A stretch of 64,000 bases of DNA from Tupaia tana (GCA_026018925.1 JAKSZU010000004.1:108435498-108499497); one strand, 5' to 3'; positions 1 to 10,714 are shown, numbered from the stretch's first letter. Notes: generated by a model not told the origin, from the sequence alone. Translations and numbers: made by a program.

Positions 1-145
1 GCCCTCCACCATGTTATAAAGCAACAAGAAGGCCCTCAGTCTTGAACTCCCCAGCCTCCAAAACCATGGAGCAAATATGTGTGTTTATGATAAATTATCC
101 AGTTTGTGGTATTCTGTTATAGCAGCATAAAACAGACTAGCAGAA
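1..145 (+). mobile_element. MaLR-type LTR, 3' end only
   Basis: The segment has the characteristic 3' end of mammalian MaLR (MST/MLT1-like) LTRs: a caagaaggccct block, 'cccagcctccaaaacc', a 'ttatccagtttgtggtattc' block, then 'tagcagcataaaacagacta'. The 5' part lies outside the window. It is an old, non-coding solo-LTR-like remnant. The exact subfamily needs a library search. Confidence 0.75.
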
Positions 146-910
146 TACCTTTTAAAATTCTATTTATTATCACTTAGTAGCTTCTTGATCAGAAGAAAAG
201 ACAAATGTGTGTGATAAGTCATATTTTTGTACAAGTTTTGTGAACTATCTCTAAATTGGCATTTAAGGGGGTGATTTTTATTTAACTAAAAATTAAGTGA
301 CCTGCCTCTTCCTTCTGATGGTGACAGATAAATGGAGTGTTACAGTATTATCATAAAATAACAGTTTGAAGTCTAAGACTCCATTTGACCTCTAGTTGAC
401 CTAATGCACAGGGATATTACTCTACCCCGGTAGCTTCATTTGGAAAATGTCAATACTGTAATTATACTTGTTTCTCATTTAATAGGAGTATTTTGAGGTT
501 AAATGAGAAATTATTTATGAGACATTTCCAGGACCTTCATCACAGTAATTAAGCCCCGTGTTATGTAAACCCTGGCTGTGAGTTGCCTCAACCCCAACAC
601 AGTCGATGTTTAATTCACCATGCCCTGGCCTACTAGAAAGCAGTGCAGTGTAATTGGAAGACATAAGCTCCGGAGTCAGACAAACCTCAGTTTGAATTTG
701 ATCTGAGCCACTAGCTGTGTAACCTTAGGCACGTTTTCTCATCTACAGAGAACGGCATAAGACAAAGGTCTAGCCACTCTACCCAATTGATGAGAAACAC
801 AGTCAAACCTTAAAAGATAATAACATAAGAGCCAAAATTTCATAAGAAAGAAAAACGCTGCAAGTAACAACAACAAAAAAATCACGAAAAATGTTTACTC
901 TTGCTATTTT
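146..910. other. Mostly unique sequence, no gene
   Basis: Apart from the MIR at 636-760, this stretch is AT-rich single-copy DNA. I see no convincing exon, CpG patch or repeat. The reading frames present are short and lack family resemblance. Confidence 0.5.
636..760 (+). mobile_element. MIR SINE remnant
   Basis: Sense MIR core: 'ctgtgtaaccttaggcacg' followed by a decayed form of the 'ttcctcatctgtaaaa' segment. Ancient and strongly diverged, with no tail or TSD left. Confidence 0.65.
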
Positions 911-1402
911 TTTGTAAAGACTTTGCCGTAGGATGCATGCACTCACAGGGAGAGACAGTAAGAGAGAAAGTGAGAAATCATCCCCCAGGGGGAATGGCCA
1001 TGCCACAATCCTTTCTCCTCCATTCTCCTTTCAGAAAATTTTTAAAGAGATTTTTGCTATGGGGTGTATGTACTTGACAGAGAGACAGAGAGCAAGAAGT
1101 CATCCCTCAGGGAAGATGGCCATGCCACAATCCCTTCTCCTCCATTCTCCTCTCAGGATTTTGGGCATGCATGCACACGGGCCCAGCAAGAGTTTTAAGT
1201 TGTCGGGTCCAGGACTCAAACTGCAGTCGACTACCTGGAAGTCCAGTGCCTCAACCACTACGCCACTTGCTGGCCCCTCCTTTCAGAATCTTGGGCATAC
1301 ATGTCCACATGCCCAGTGTGATTTTTCAAGCCACTGGGTCCAGGACTTGAACCATGGTTGGCCATGTGGGAGTCCAGCACCTTAATCACCACATTATCTT
1401 TC
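911..1402 (-). mobile_element. SINE-A2, split by a nested SINE
   Basis: An antisense SINE-A2 copy in two pieces (911-1036 and 1277-1402). The left piece carries the 3' region (gcatgc-cactcac, gagagacag, cccccaggggg). The right piece continues with 'atcttgggcatacatg', the box B complement 'cttgaaccatgg' and the head. The break is exactly filled by another SINE flanked by a duplicated 'ctcctttcagaa'. Family description (applies to A copies): tRNA-like head with box A and box B, GT-rich segment, C/G palindrome, CT tract, conserved 'gccctatagcaaaaacct' near the 3' end, poly(A). Confidence 0.85.
1037..1276 (-). mobile_element. SINE-A inserted into SINE-A2
   Basis: A nearly complete antisense copy, intermediate between A2 and A1: an A2-like head ('cgccacttgctggcccc') with the 'gcagtcgactac' block typical of A1. 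It is bounded by 12-bp TSDs, ctcctttcagaa, at 1025-1036 and 1277-1288. The TSD is host SINE sequence, which fixes the order of the two insertions. Confidence 0.88.
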
Positions 1403-2159
1403 TTTACATGACCATTTGTATTCCTACCCAATGAAATACCTCTCTGTAACCTTGTGGCATCATGTCATGACATGACACTTCTGCACATACTTTAACAGCA
1501 TGTATCAAGAGCCTCGAAAATGCTCACTTATCTTGATTCAGCAATTTTTTGGTTAAGAACATGTGTGTTCATCTCTTACACTCTATATAAGAAAAATGCA
1601 TAAAAATGTGGCTATATTATCTATAATTTGCTTTAAAAAGATATCAGAAGAAACAAAATGAATGGTTCATGTTGCTTTTAATCTACTCCCTCTGAGAAAA
1701 TATAGGTAATATTTAAAGATCTTTAAACTGTTGGATGGTGGTTGTGGAGTCCTATAGACTTGTGGACATTGGGCATTTCCGTTCCTAGGAATTTTCTGGG
1801 AAATTGCCCTTCGTTGTCATCTCCTCTAATCCAGTCTAGGTGATAGGCTCAGCTCCCTGTGGATCTGAGTTCTACAGTGTTGATTCAGCTGGGGGAGTAG
1901 AGGGAGTGGATGGTGGCCTCTGATGGTGATGACTGGAGCTCAGTCCCCTGAGGTCAGAGGCATTCTTCCTCGTCCTTAGGTTACAGGTACTTGCTAAGCC
2001 TCTGCCAAGGTGTGTGCAGCTGCAGAACCAGCTTCTCCATGTCCTCTCTGAAACTCTTATCTGAGATCTGCAGAGTGGAACTAGAAGGTAAAGCGGTGGC
2101 CTAGGGAGTTGTTGGGGGTGCGAGGAAGAACCATAGTAAAGTACAGAGCAGAGGTCTCC
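1403..2159. other. Unique stretch, no gene seen
   Basis: AT-rich to mixed sequence with no recognised repeat, no strong splice-bounded frame and no CpG enrichment. Confidence 0.45.
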
Positions 2160-2392
2160 ACTCAGAAAAGGCCTTTGATTGTGGTTTGAGTCCCAGACCC
2201 AATGGCTAGAAAGTCTGGCCAGGCACACGTGCGTGTGTGCCCTGGATCCCCGAGACTACGGAAGAGAATGGATTGCAGTATGACCTTCCCCTCTGGGGGG
2301 TGATTTCTCACTTTCCCTCTCTCTGTTTTTGTCTCTCTCTTTCTCCAGCAAGTACATGCTCCCTAAGGCAATAACCTCTTTTTAAAAAAGGG
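2160..2392 (+). mobile_element. SINE-A2, 5' eroded
   Basis: Sense copy recognisable from 'gtggtttgagtcccagaccc' (box B region), the GT segment 'cacacgtgcgtgtgtgccc', 'ctggggggtgatttctcact', the CT tract and an A-rich end. Box A is not recognisable. Confidence 0.75.
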
Positions 2393-2904
2393 CCATTAAC
2401 CAGGAGAAAACAGAAATGGTAAGTAAAAAAGACCACCAGTCTTGACGTAGGCCCCAATACAGGATCAGTAGTGTGGTCTTGTGAGTCACAGGACATCCGG
2501 CAAGGAGCATCTTAGTAATGGCTGCCTCTTTGGGACAGAAAGCTGGCCCCACGGAAGTAGGGTCTGAAATACGAAGACTAACATTAGCTCTGCTTTCTGG
2601 TGCGGAGACTGTGTTGAGATACTCATCAGCTCACCTAACCTACACGATAAACCTGTCAGGTAGTAGATGTCTCCCAAGACCTTCAAGGGCTTGCTTATGT
2701 TGCCTAAGAAGCTGAATGTGGCACAAGGCAGAGCCCAAATGTGAATTCAGTTCCATCAAGGTCCAAAGCCCGCCCTTAGTCATTGGAAGTGTACCGGATG
2801 GCAGATTCCTGGTCCAGTTAGTCACACAGCGGGTACTGTGATGGCTGTTCTCCAGCCTCCAGAGTGGGGAGGGTACAAGGCAAAGCCACTTCCCCTCCTA
2901 CTGG

Positions 2905-2908
<4 letters not shown>

Positions 2909-2941
<33 letters not shown>
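2909..2941 (+). repeat. (TG)n microsatellite
   Basis: About 16 uninterrupted TG units. It lies in otherwise unique sequence (2393-3356), where I see no gene. Confidence 0.95.
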
Positions 2942-2942
<1 letters not shown>

Positions 2943-3356
2943 GAGGAGGGAGGGGGAAGGGTTTATTGTGGCATCCATGACAACCAGAGGCCAGAACCAG
3001 CCTCTGAAGCCACAGGGCTCAGTACATGGCAGGGCGGGCACAGCTACCAAAAGAAGCTCTGACAAGAGACTCAGGCTCCTTCTCCTTCCAGCCCCTCTGG
3101 AAGAACAGGTTGGCTGTTGAAGGAGGAAGTGTGGCCAGGCCTCAGAACTTGTTTCCAGGAATTTGTAAATGTCCTCAGTGCCCTGAGGCTGGGCCACCAG
3201 CTTTTCAAACTGACTGGGTCCTTCTCTCTAGACCTGGCCCTAACCAGTGACTCAGTGGTTTTCCCACTGAGGCTCTTGGTTGCATAGACCAAGTAGAGCT
3301 GTTTGGTGAATGCAATCTAGGCCCTAGCACTCTGGAACACCATTTTCTAGTTCCTG

Positions 3357-3497
3357 ATTTATATATATATATAGATATAGATGATATAGATATATAGATA
3401 TAGATATGTATTACTGTTTTTAATCTCAGAAAGTGGCTATATGTGTGTGTGTGTGTGTGTGTATGTATTACTGTTTTTATATATCTCAGAAAGTGGC

Positions 3498-3538
<41 letters not shown>

Positions 3539-3569
3539 ATTACTGTTTTTATATATCTCAGAAAGTGGC

Positions 3570-3610
<41 letters not shown>

Positions 3611-3641
3611 ATTACTGTTTTTATATATCTCAGAAAGTGGC

Positions 3642-3672
<31 letters not shown>

Positions 3673-3707
3673 ATGTATTACTGTTTTTATAAATCTCAGA
3701 AAGTGGC

Positions 3708-3746
<39 letters not shown>

Positions 3747-3781
3747 ATTACTGTTTTTATATATCTCAGAAAGTGGCTGTT
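3357..3781 (+). repeat. Compound TA/TG minisatellite, six units
   Basis: Six copies of a core reading attactgttttt-atatctcagaaagtggct (starting near 3410, 3468, 3540, 3611, 3678 and 3748) are separated by (TA)n(TG)n tracts of different length, giving units of about 58-72 bp. A TA/TAGATA tract leads in at 3358-3405. The long open frames here (runs of Cys-Val or Tyr-Ile) come from the dinucleotides and are not genes. Confidence 0.93.
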
Positions 3782-3879
3782 AGTTTGCCAGGGGCACCCA
3801 ACCAGGTGCCAGAGACTGGGTAGCACACACTCTATAGCAAAAATCTCTCAAACATTTTTTTTAAGACAAGCCGTAGAAT

Positions 3880-3990
3880 TTAATGTGGGCTGCACTGCCT
3901 GATATTGGTGTGACCTTGAACCGTTTAGCTACGATTTTGAGTCTCATTTTCTTCTGTAGAATAGGAGTAATACGTACTAATACGAGATTC
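3880..3990 (+). mobile_element. MIR SINE remnant
   Basis: Contains 'tgtgaccttgaaccgttta' and 'tctcattttcttctgtagaa', the order expected for a sense MIR core. Confidence 0.6.
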
Positions 3991-3994
3991 AAGA

Positions 3995-4250
3995 AGTTTG
4001 CGGAAAACGGATGAAATTAAAATCAAATGGTAGGGTCTCATTGTTCCATATGGCCATGTAACATTCCACAGTGTATATGTGCCATAGTTTTTCAATCCAT
4101 TCATCAGTTTTGGGGCATTTAAGTTGATTCATGGTAATATCCTTGATTTGATTATTGTGTACAACATGCATACCTTGAAAAACATATTGTGTGCTGTACA
4201 GATGTTCAATGATTGAATGTAAACAACAAATCATAAAATAAAAAAGAAAG
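3995..4250 (+). mobile_element. L1 3' end with inverted head
   Basis: The left part (about 4000-4145) is antisense L1 ORF2 C-terminus. Its minus-strand translation contains NQLKCPKTDEWIEKLWHIYT, close to the conserved L1 ORF2 C-terminal block. The right part (about 4150-4250) runs in sense and looks like an L1 3' end: 'ttcaatgattgaatgtaaac' and then an A-rich tail. Antisense 5' part plus sense 3' part with a tail is the twin-priming inversion pattern. No functional protein is encoded. Confidence 0.68.
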
Positions 4251-4645
4251 TAGAATTAAAGTACACGTTTATTTTGGTGGAAAAACACTTTTAAAATCCA
4301 TGCATAGTCTTAAAAAAAAAATAGCAATAAGGGACCAGCAGATGGCGTAATGGCTACATTGCTGGACTCCCATGTAGTTGACCACAGTTTGAGTCCTGGA
4401 CCTGGTGGCTTAAACTCACGCTGGGCATGTGTCTATGCGTGCCCAAGATCCCAAGAGGAGAATGGAGGAGAAGGGACTGTGGCGTGGCCATGCCCCCTGG
4501 GGGTTGATTTCTCGCTTCCTGTCTCTCTGTCTCTCTCTGTCATTCTGGCAAGCACATGTGCCCTATAACAAAAACCTCTCAAAAAAAAAAAAAAAAATCC
4601 ATGCATAGTCTTTTGAGAATATACACTTTCCATGGAATTTTTTGA
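4245..4645. mobile_element. Palindromic DNA-transposon-like remnant, split by SINE
   Basis: 4245-4311 and 4594-4645 match the two halves of a short element also present at 55172-55285: 'gaattaaagtacacgttta', 'aaaatccatgcatagtctt' and 'ccatggaattttttgaaatc'. A SINE (4333-4592) interrupts it. The 19-bp block aaaatccatgcatagtctt occurs on both sides (4293-4311 and 4594-4612) and is the TSD of that SINE. Family not identified; a non-autonomous element with terminal inverted repeats is my inference. Confidence 0.55.
4333..4592 (+). mobile_element. SINE-A1, full length
   Basis: Starts 'gggaccagcagatggcgtaa' and ends in 'ccctataacaaaaacctctc' plus poly(A). Box A tggcgtaatgg fits the consensus; box B is decayed (gtttgagtcc). 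About 20 A-rich bases lie between the left TSD and the start of the head. The head ccagcagatggcg resembles the CTCF core. Confidence 0.92.
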
Positions 4646-6032
4646 AATCCCTCATGCTTCTTCCTGCCTCTCTCAAAGGATCTGTGTCTCCCACAGAGTC
4701 ATATTTGTAAAGTGCTTTGGGAATGAAAAGTCCTGCACATAGGTAAGTCATTGCCACTATCAACAGATGAGTTTTCATGAAAAAATCACATTCCTGTGAA
4801 GTAGCTCAGCTTTCATACTGTGCTTTCCCAGGACAAGAGGAAGAAAGAGAGAGGGCTTCTGGCAGCTTCCCTTCCTCCCGTCTGCCACCTACGTAACCTC
4901 ATTAGAAATGGAGGTCTACAGAGTACACCTTTAAAGCCAAGGGGCCTGTACTACTGTCCACCCACCTCCTGGCCTGTGTCTTTGTAACAAAGACCCTCTT
5001 AGGTCTTCTTCCCTCCCCTAAACATTCTCTGTCTCCAGAGAACAGGGGCTTGGGGAGTCTGTGGTTTTATTCCTAATTGCATTTGAAGTGTTGTAAACCC
5101 CATGGTGCACATAAAATTCTAATCTATTTTAGTCCCATTAATTTCCCACCCCTTTGCATTTATAACTTGCTCTCCTTTCTCTGCAATGCTCTGTTTTCCC
5201 TGATGAATTTGTAAATTCTTCGTTTATTCCCTGGCAGGCTTAATGCACTCTCTAGGAGGTCTTTGGCATGTTTCCTTTCAAGTCTTCTGAAAGGATGAGT
5301 CTAGGTGGGTCAGAAGACATCTGGGCTGTCCGACCTCAAGCTCTGGCTGGCTCTTCAGCCCTGTTAGTGTCTCACTTCAAGACTCCTCAGTATCAACAGC
5401 CACTTGGTGACTTCATTTTGTTGCTGGCTAAGTGAGACTCAAAACGTGTGCCCACTGAGCGCTAGACAGCACGTTGTATGGAGCCGTTAATCAGCGATGG
5501 CCCCACACCCCTTTTCTGAGGCTCCAGGAGGACACTCTACGGCCTCATTCTCTTGCGTGGTGGATATAAATTTGAACCACTACACTCCAGTGCAACACAC
5601 ACCACATCATTTAACTTTTCTAAATCAAATATGTTTGAGCCTGAGCCCTCCTGCGTTAGGGTATTGAGAAGTTAAATCAATTATTGCTGGCCTCTCCACG
5701 GGAGGACAACACAGAGGTTCCAGGGACCTACCTGACACTCGACACCCAAGAGTAACCCTCAGGCCTGAGGTGCACAGATGTCACAGTGACACACGCCCCA
5801 CACTGGAAACGCAGGTCCTCGCCCCTGAGGTCTACAGGGCTAGTCTCCTCTGGGGTACTTTCTCAGCCCTGTGAGCCAGGAGGGCACTCAGAATGAGGTG
5901 CCCTCCCTGGGTGTATGTGTGTGTGTGTGTTTGGGGGGAAGGTGTCTCAAATATCTTTAGAAACAGCCACTTCTGTAGACAGACTTTGTACACACTTTCT
6001 TTTGTAAGCTACAATAAATAAATAAAATTCAG
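4646..6032. other. Unique stretch, no gene seen
   Basis: Mixed-composition sequence. A weak MIR-like piece may lie near 4700-4755 ('aaagtgctttgggaatg'). A short (TG)n tract lies at 5910-5931. No exon-like frame with credible splice sites was recognised. Confidence 0.4.
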
Positions 6033-6290
6033 GCTCACCTGGGGTGGCGCAAGCTGTGCCCTGTGGGCTGAGACCACATGGGAAGCCAGGGTTCGATTCT
6101 GGGTCCAACCTAAAATGTCGTAATCCTGTGATCTCAATAACTCTGGAGGCTGAGACAAGCCCTAGGCTGGCCTGGGCAGCATAGCAAGGCCCTGTCTAAA
6201 AAAGAGCTGGTATGGTCGTGCACACCCATGGTCCAGGCAAGAGGACCTTGACGTGACAAAACCTTGTCTTGAAAAACAATTAAAAAAAGG
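6033..6290 (+). mobile_element. tRNA-7SL chimeric SINE
   Basis: The first about 75 bp are tRNA-like (ggggtggcgcaagctgtgcc; box B-like 'ggttcgattctgg'). From about 6118 the sequence is 7SL/Alu-like: 'ctctggaggctgagacaag', then 'cctgggcagcatagcaaggc', 'cctgtctaaaaa' and a second arm start 'ggtatggtcgtgcacaccca'. It ends A-rich. The 8-bp flanks aaattcag at 6025-6032 and 6291-6298 fit a TSD. 7SL-derived SINEs are restricted to Euarchontoglires, so this copy is the best taxonomic clue in the window. Confidence 0.78.
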
Positions 6291-6298
6291 AAATTCAG

Positions 6299-7269
6299 AA
6301 ACAGATTAAAGTGTTGCTGTCCCATCTGCTTCAAAGCTTCTCCCTGGCCCTTTACCTCCCCCTCTATCTCAAGACCGACTGAGACAAGAAGCTACTGTGG
6401 GAAAGAGGTCTTATTCCATGGCCTCCCCACTTGCTGTCACTCCCCGTGTGGTGGTACAGATGGCAAAAATAGATACCATCTCGGGCGGATAGTCCTGCAG
6501 GGTCAGGCCTTCCTTGTTTACGTCCGTCCAAATACTATATGGGAAGTTCTGTCCCCCTCTATTCTGGGGGCCTCCCCCTGCAGTCCTCTCTTGGTCTGGC
6601 CACTCGCAATCTCCTTATCTTCTTATCTGCCCTTCTTTATGCGCCACTTTGACCTTCCAGGCCGGGAGCCCGTATCTGGCCTGGGAAAAGAGCCACGTAC
6701 TGGCCCCCACCAAACTCTGGCAAAGCAGCCTCCCACCGCAAGTGCCCACCTCAGGCTGCATCTGCCAGCTGTCTCCTGAAAGGTTTTAATGTTTAACTCT
6801 TAAGCCAGCAGCAGTCCCTAGCTACCCTCAAACTCCAGGAAACAAATGTTAAATTCTCCTGACCAGTTCTCTTGAGAGCTGGTCTCCTACCTCAAGCACC
6901 TGGCTCTGTCTAAAGAAACTTTCACTCGAAAACTCTTGAAATTTCCCTTCCCAAACTAGTCAGGTTCTTCTATCAAAGCAGCAGTTGGCATAGCCTGCCT
7001 AGTGGTGGGCCACCTGCTCTCAGCTCTGGGAGCCCAAAGACAGGAAGGGTCTCACTGTAATATCCTGTTACAAATGTATGGAGTAACTCCAGGAAACGAT
7101 AAGTGTGATTAAAGAAAAATAGAACAAGAGGGACAGGACAGGCATGATGTATGGATTGTTTGAAGCGATGCACAAGAGCAGAGAGGGGAAGAGTTGGGGA
7201 GTGCCCTGGGCAAGTGTCTAAAAGAAGAGCACTCTAGAATAAAAGGACAGCAAGAGGGTAGGCTGGCAT
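6299..7269. other. Unique stretch, no gene seen
   Basis: Mixed composition. No repeat family recognised and no credible coding exon. Confidence 0.4.
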
Positions 7270-7505
7270 TTTTCAGTGGGTTGGACTGGCAGTGCAGAGG
7301 GAACAAAGGAAGTAGGCCAGGCAGGAGGCAGGGCTGGTAGCCAGAGGTCAGAGCGTGTGGGGTCCCACCGGCAAGGGAGAGAGTATGATGTTATTCTAAT
7401 GGATGAGAAATTCTCGCAGGATTTGGGGCAGGGGGCAGACTGGGGTATTCAAGGATCCAGTGGCCTTTGTGTGGGAAATAGACTTGAGGAGCAAGAGAGG
7501 GGACT
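7270..7505 (-). mobile_element. Old unclassified mammalian repeat
   Basis: Words such as 'gttattctaatggatgagaa' and the gcaggatttggggcaggg run resemble the dispersed ancient repeat also seen at 24080-24560. I cannot name the family from sight, and the strand is tentative. Confidence 0.35.
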
Positions 7506-7587
7506 GTGACATGGAGGCAAGAGTGTGCACAGCAACCCGATCAGGAAATGGCTGCATTTGAGATATGTTATAAAATCTCAGGCACGA

Positions 7588-7790
7588 GGGGCCAGGTGGT
7601 GCCACAATGGTTATACAGCTGGACTCTTACAGGGAAGGTCCTGGGTTTGCATCCCGGGTCCTCCCTGAGCCTGTCGGATGCACATGCGCATGCCTCTTAT
7701 GCAAGCCAGCTGAGACTGGGCATGCAATGTGCTGTAAAGACTGTGTTTTGGGTCTCTGTCTCTCTGAAGAAATAAATAAATAAACTTTAG
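7588..7790 (+). mobile_element. SINE-B/D copy
   Basis: tRNA-like head (ggtggtgccacaatggttat; box B-like 'gggtttgcatcccggg'), a body unlike SINE-A, then 'gtctctgtctctctgaag' and an aaataaataaataaac tail. A close relative is at 42205-42412. Confidence 0.72.
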
Positions 7791-9056
7791 AAAACGTAGG
7801 TATAAGATGTGTTGATAGAATGCATGAAGCTGTGAGAAAAAGAGAAGTTCCTAAAGGAAAAGTTTTGAACTTCAGGTGGCTACAACTGGGACTAACCCTG
7901 CCCAGAGGAAACAATGTCTTTAGCGCAGGTGAAGTTCTTCATCACGGACTTCACCCAGATTTGCAGAGTCTCAGAGGGACTGGGCCACAGAACCTTTCTC
8001 TACAGAGCATCTCTTAAATGGGGTGGATTTAATATGTAACACCAAAAAGGCCATTTTTCAAAGGATAGTCCAAGGGCTTCTCTCATAATAGAAAAGAGCC
8101 GGTCATATAGACAATCCAGTTCCTGTTGACTTACATCTTGATCTAAAATGATTTAGAGAGGAAGCAACTTAAAGGAGACATAATAAAATGAGACAAGGAG
8201 GAAAATTAAAAGAGATCTCATATTTAAGACAATTGCTGTCTGAACTAACCCAATCTAAGCTTAATTCTCAATTTATCAGTTAGCTCTTAAATTTATTTTT
8301 AGGGTTACAGGTGAAAAAATTAACTTACACTCGGGGTGTTGTCTATCTCATTTTCTAGTGACTCCTCATACCACCTACATGTTACGGTTTCATAGTCTAA
8401 ACAACATTGGAGCTGAGTAGGGTTTTCCTTTTTTTTTTAACTTTCATATGGATATACTGGCTCTTGGTTGCTACTGTGAGTTTCCATTTCTCTCTGAAAT
8501 CGATGCCTCCGTGAAAGGACTGCAAAGGCGACCCGGTCTCAGGGTTGGACAGGGAGCAGCTGTGTGGGGGCTGAGTTTGTGGGGAGGAATGGGTGCTCTG
8601 GAGAACAGCAAGATTCATGCCTGCAGAAAGTCATCCCAATTAAGAGAAAGCAAAAACTCAAACACTGTGCTGACGAAACAAAACACAATGTTGATAAGAC
8701 CCCTCCCCACCTTGTCTCTCCTGATGACATGGAACGAGATTTTCTATTAGACCCCAAGCATGCATTTTTCCTTACCAGTTAAAAACAGATGCTAAAATAT
8801 GCCCAAACCAGCAAAAAAGGCAAAACAAAACAAAATAAGAAGCATTCCTGGCTTGCTTAGCAAGGCCATTGCACATCATTACTATCCCTCCTGTGAATAC
8901 TCGGTCTGCACTTCTCTCACTCAGGGTCACCACTATGCATTTACAATTCGACTTCTTTTTCTTTTTTCTTTTTCTTTTTTTTTTAACCAACAAAAAGATA
9001 TTCTTAAAAATATAATGTTGACTTTTTCTTTTGAGGTCTTTAAAAATCTAAATACA
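7791..9056. other. Mostly unique sequence, no gene
   Basis: Includes a T-rich tract near 8951-8990. No exon or repeat family recognised. Confidence 0.4.
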
Positions 9057-9215
9057 GGGTCTGGCAGGTGGCATGGTAGTTATAGCACTGGACTCCCACA
9101 TGGCTGACCGCAGTTCGAATCCTGAACCTGGAGGCTTATTTTCTCACTTTTCCTCTCTCTCTCTCTCTCTTTCTGGTCAAATTAAATAATAATAATAAAT
9201 TCTTTGAAAAAACTA
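9057..9215 (+). mobile_element. SINE-C, short form
   Basis: Head 'ggtctggcaggtggcatggt' with box B-like 'cagttcgaatcctg', then directly 'ttttctcacttttcctctct', a CT tract and 'tctggtcaaattaaataata'. The GT segment and C/G palindrome of SINE-A are absent. Confidence 0.82.
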
Positions 9216-9301
9216 TTAAATCTAAATAGAGCAGAAATATTTCCAAACTTTGATATTAGCACTTTTTTCAGTCTTAGATTTGAATAATCCTTAGTACTTT
9301 T

Positions 9302-9553
9302 TTTTTTGAGAGGTTTTTTTGCTATGTGGCACGTGCACCCGCCAGAGAGAGACATAGAGACAGAAAGCGAGAAATCACCCCCCAGGGGGGATGGTCACGC
9401 CGCAATTCCTTCTACTCCATTCTCCTCTCGAGATCTTGGGCACGCACGCACATGCACCCAGCGTGAGTTTTAAGTCACCGGGTCCGGGACGCGAACCGCA
9501 GTCGACTACGTGGGAGTCCAGCGACATAGCCATTACGCTAACTACTGGTTCCC
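9302..9553 (-). mobile_element. SINE-A1b, full length with TSD
   Basis: Complete antisense copy flanked by a perfect 19-bp duplication, aataatccttagtactttt, at 9283-9301 and 9554-9572. On its own strand the box B position reads ggttcgcgtcc, the A1b variant. Confidence 0.95.
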
Positions 9554-9574
9554 AATAATCCTTAGTACTTTTCA

Positions 9575-10057
9575 AAGCACTTATATATAGTCTCAGTTAT
9601 GATGTGCTAGATGGTGCTGCCGTAATAAGCACTCCGAAATCTCAAAAGCTCAACATACTAAATATTCTGTGTTATATTTTTATATAAGTATTATTATATA
9701 TGTATTTAATGATAAATAAATATGTGTCATATAATTATATTTAACATGGATCAACAGCAGCCCCTTCTATGGTAGTCACCTAAGGATCTAGCCCACCAAG
9801 ACCAAGATTCATCTCAGTAAGAGCTTCTGGAGTCGTTGCTGCAGTGACATTGGTAACTCGACCACCCTTTCCTAACATTTTACCTGTAAAGGACACACAT
9901 CGCTCCTGCTCACGTTTCACTGGCCAAAGCCCTTCATACGGCAATAGTGACCCTCAAAGCCAGGACGAGAGCCAGAAATAGTTGCTGAACTTGTAGGGGC
10001 AGAAAAGTGTGATTCTCTTCACCCATCACAAAGATCACAGCCAACATCTCTGTAAGG
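9575..10057. other. Unique AT-rich stretch
   Basis: Strongly AT-rich at 9655-9750. No gene or repeat recognised. Confidence 0.4.
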
Positions 10058-10068
10058 AAAGACAGATT

Positions 10069-10337
10069 GGGATCAGCAGTTAGCATAATGGCTATGTTGC
10101 TAGACTCCCATGCAGTGCACTGTGGTTCGAGTCCTGGACCCAGTGGCTTAAACTCACGCCAGGCGCATGTGCGTGCGTGCGTGCCCAAGATCCTGAGAGG
10201 AGAATGGAGGAAAAGGGGTTGTGGCGTGGCCATCCCCCCTGGGGGGTGCTTTCGTCTCTCTGTCTCTCTCTGTCTTTCTGGTGAGTGCACGCGCCCTATA
10301 GCAAAAACTTCTCAAAAAAAAAAAAAAAAAGAAAAGA
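10069..10337 (+). mobile_element. SINE-A1, full length with TSD
   Basis: Starts 'gggatcagcagttagcataa'; box B is 'ggttcgagtcc'. A long A/GAAA tail. TSD aaagacagat at 10058-10067 and 10338-10347. Confidence 0.92.
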
Positions 10338-10714
10338 AAAGACAGATCAATGGAGAAAAATATAACACATTTATTTAATCTGTTTCATGTCATGCACAGG
10401 AGTCAGGCTCAAAAATACAAGGAAATCTCTTCATTTATATGTTTAGGTTGGATGAAGAACGGACACATGATTGGGAAAAAAGTGTGATCTAATGCTCGTG
10501 GTCTGAGGTGGGGAGACCCAGCCAGGCTCGTTGCTCCAGTCCTCCCTGGCTCTGGGTGAAGCTCCCTTGCTCCTGCATATGGGGTAAGAGCCCAATGCAA
10601 CAAGGGTCTAGTGACCTACTGTCACACAAGGTAGTAGATCAGAGAATTTTCTTATGGCCAGGTCCTAGACAGACAAGCAGAAGAAGGGTAGAGTAATAAT
10701 TCTAGTTTTTGTAT

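Noticed and set aside
3433-3823. Cys-Val-rich frames of 83-126 codons
   Set aside because: Produced by TG and TA dinucleotide tracts in a minisatellite.
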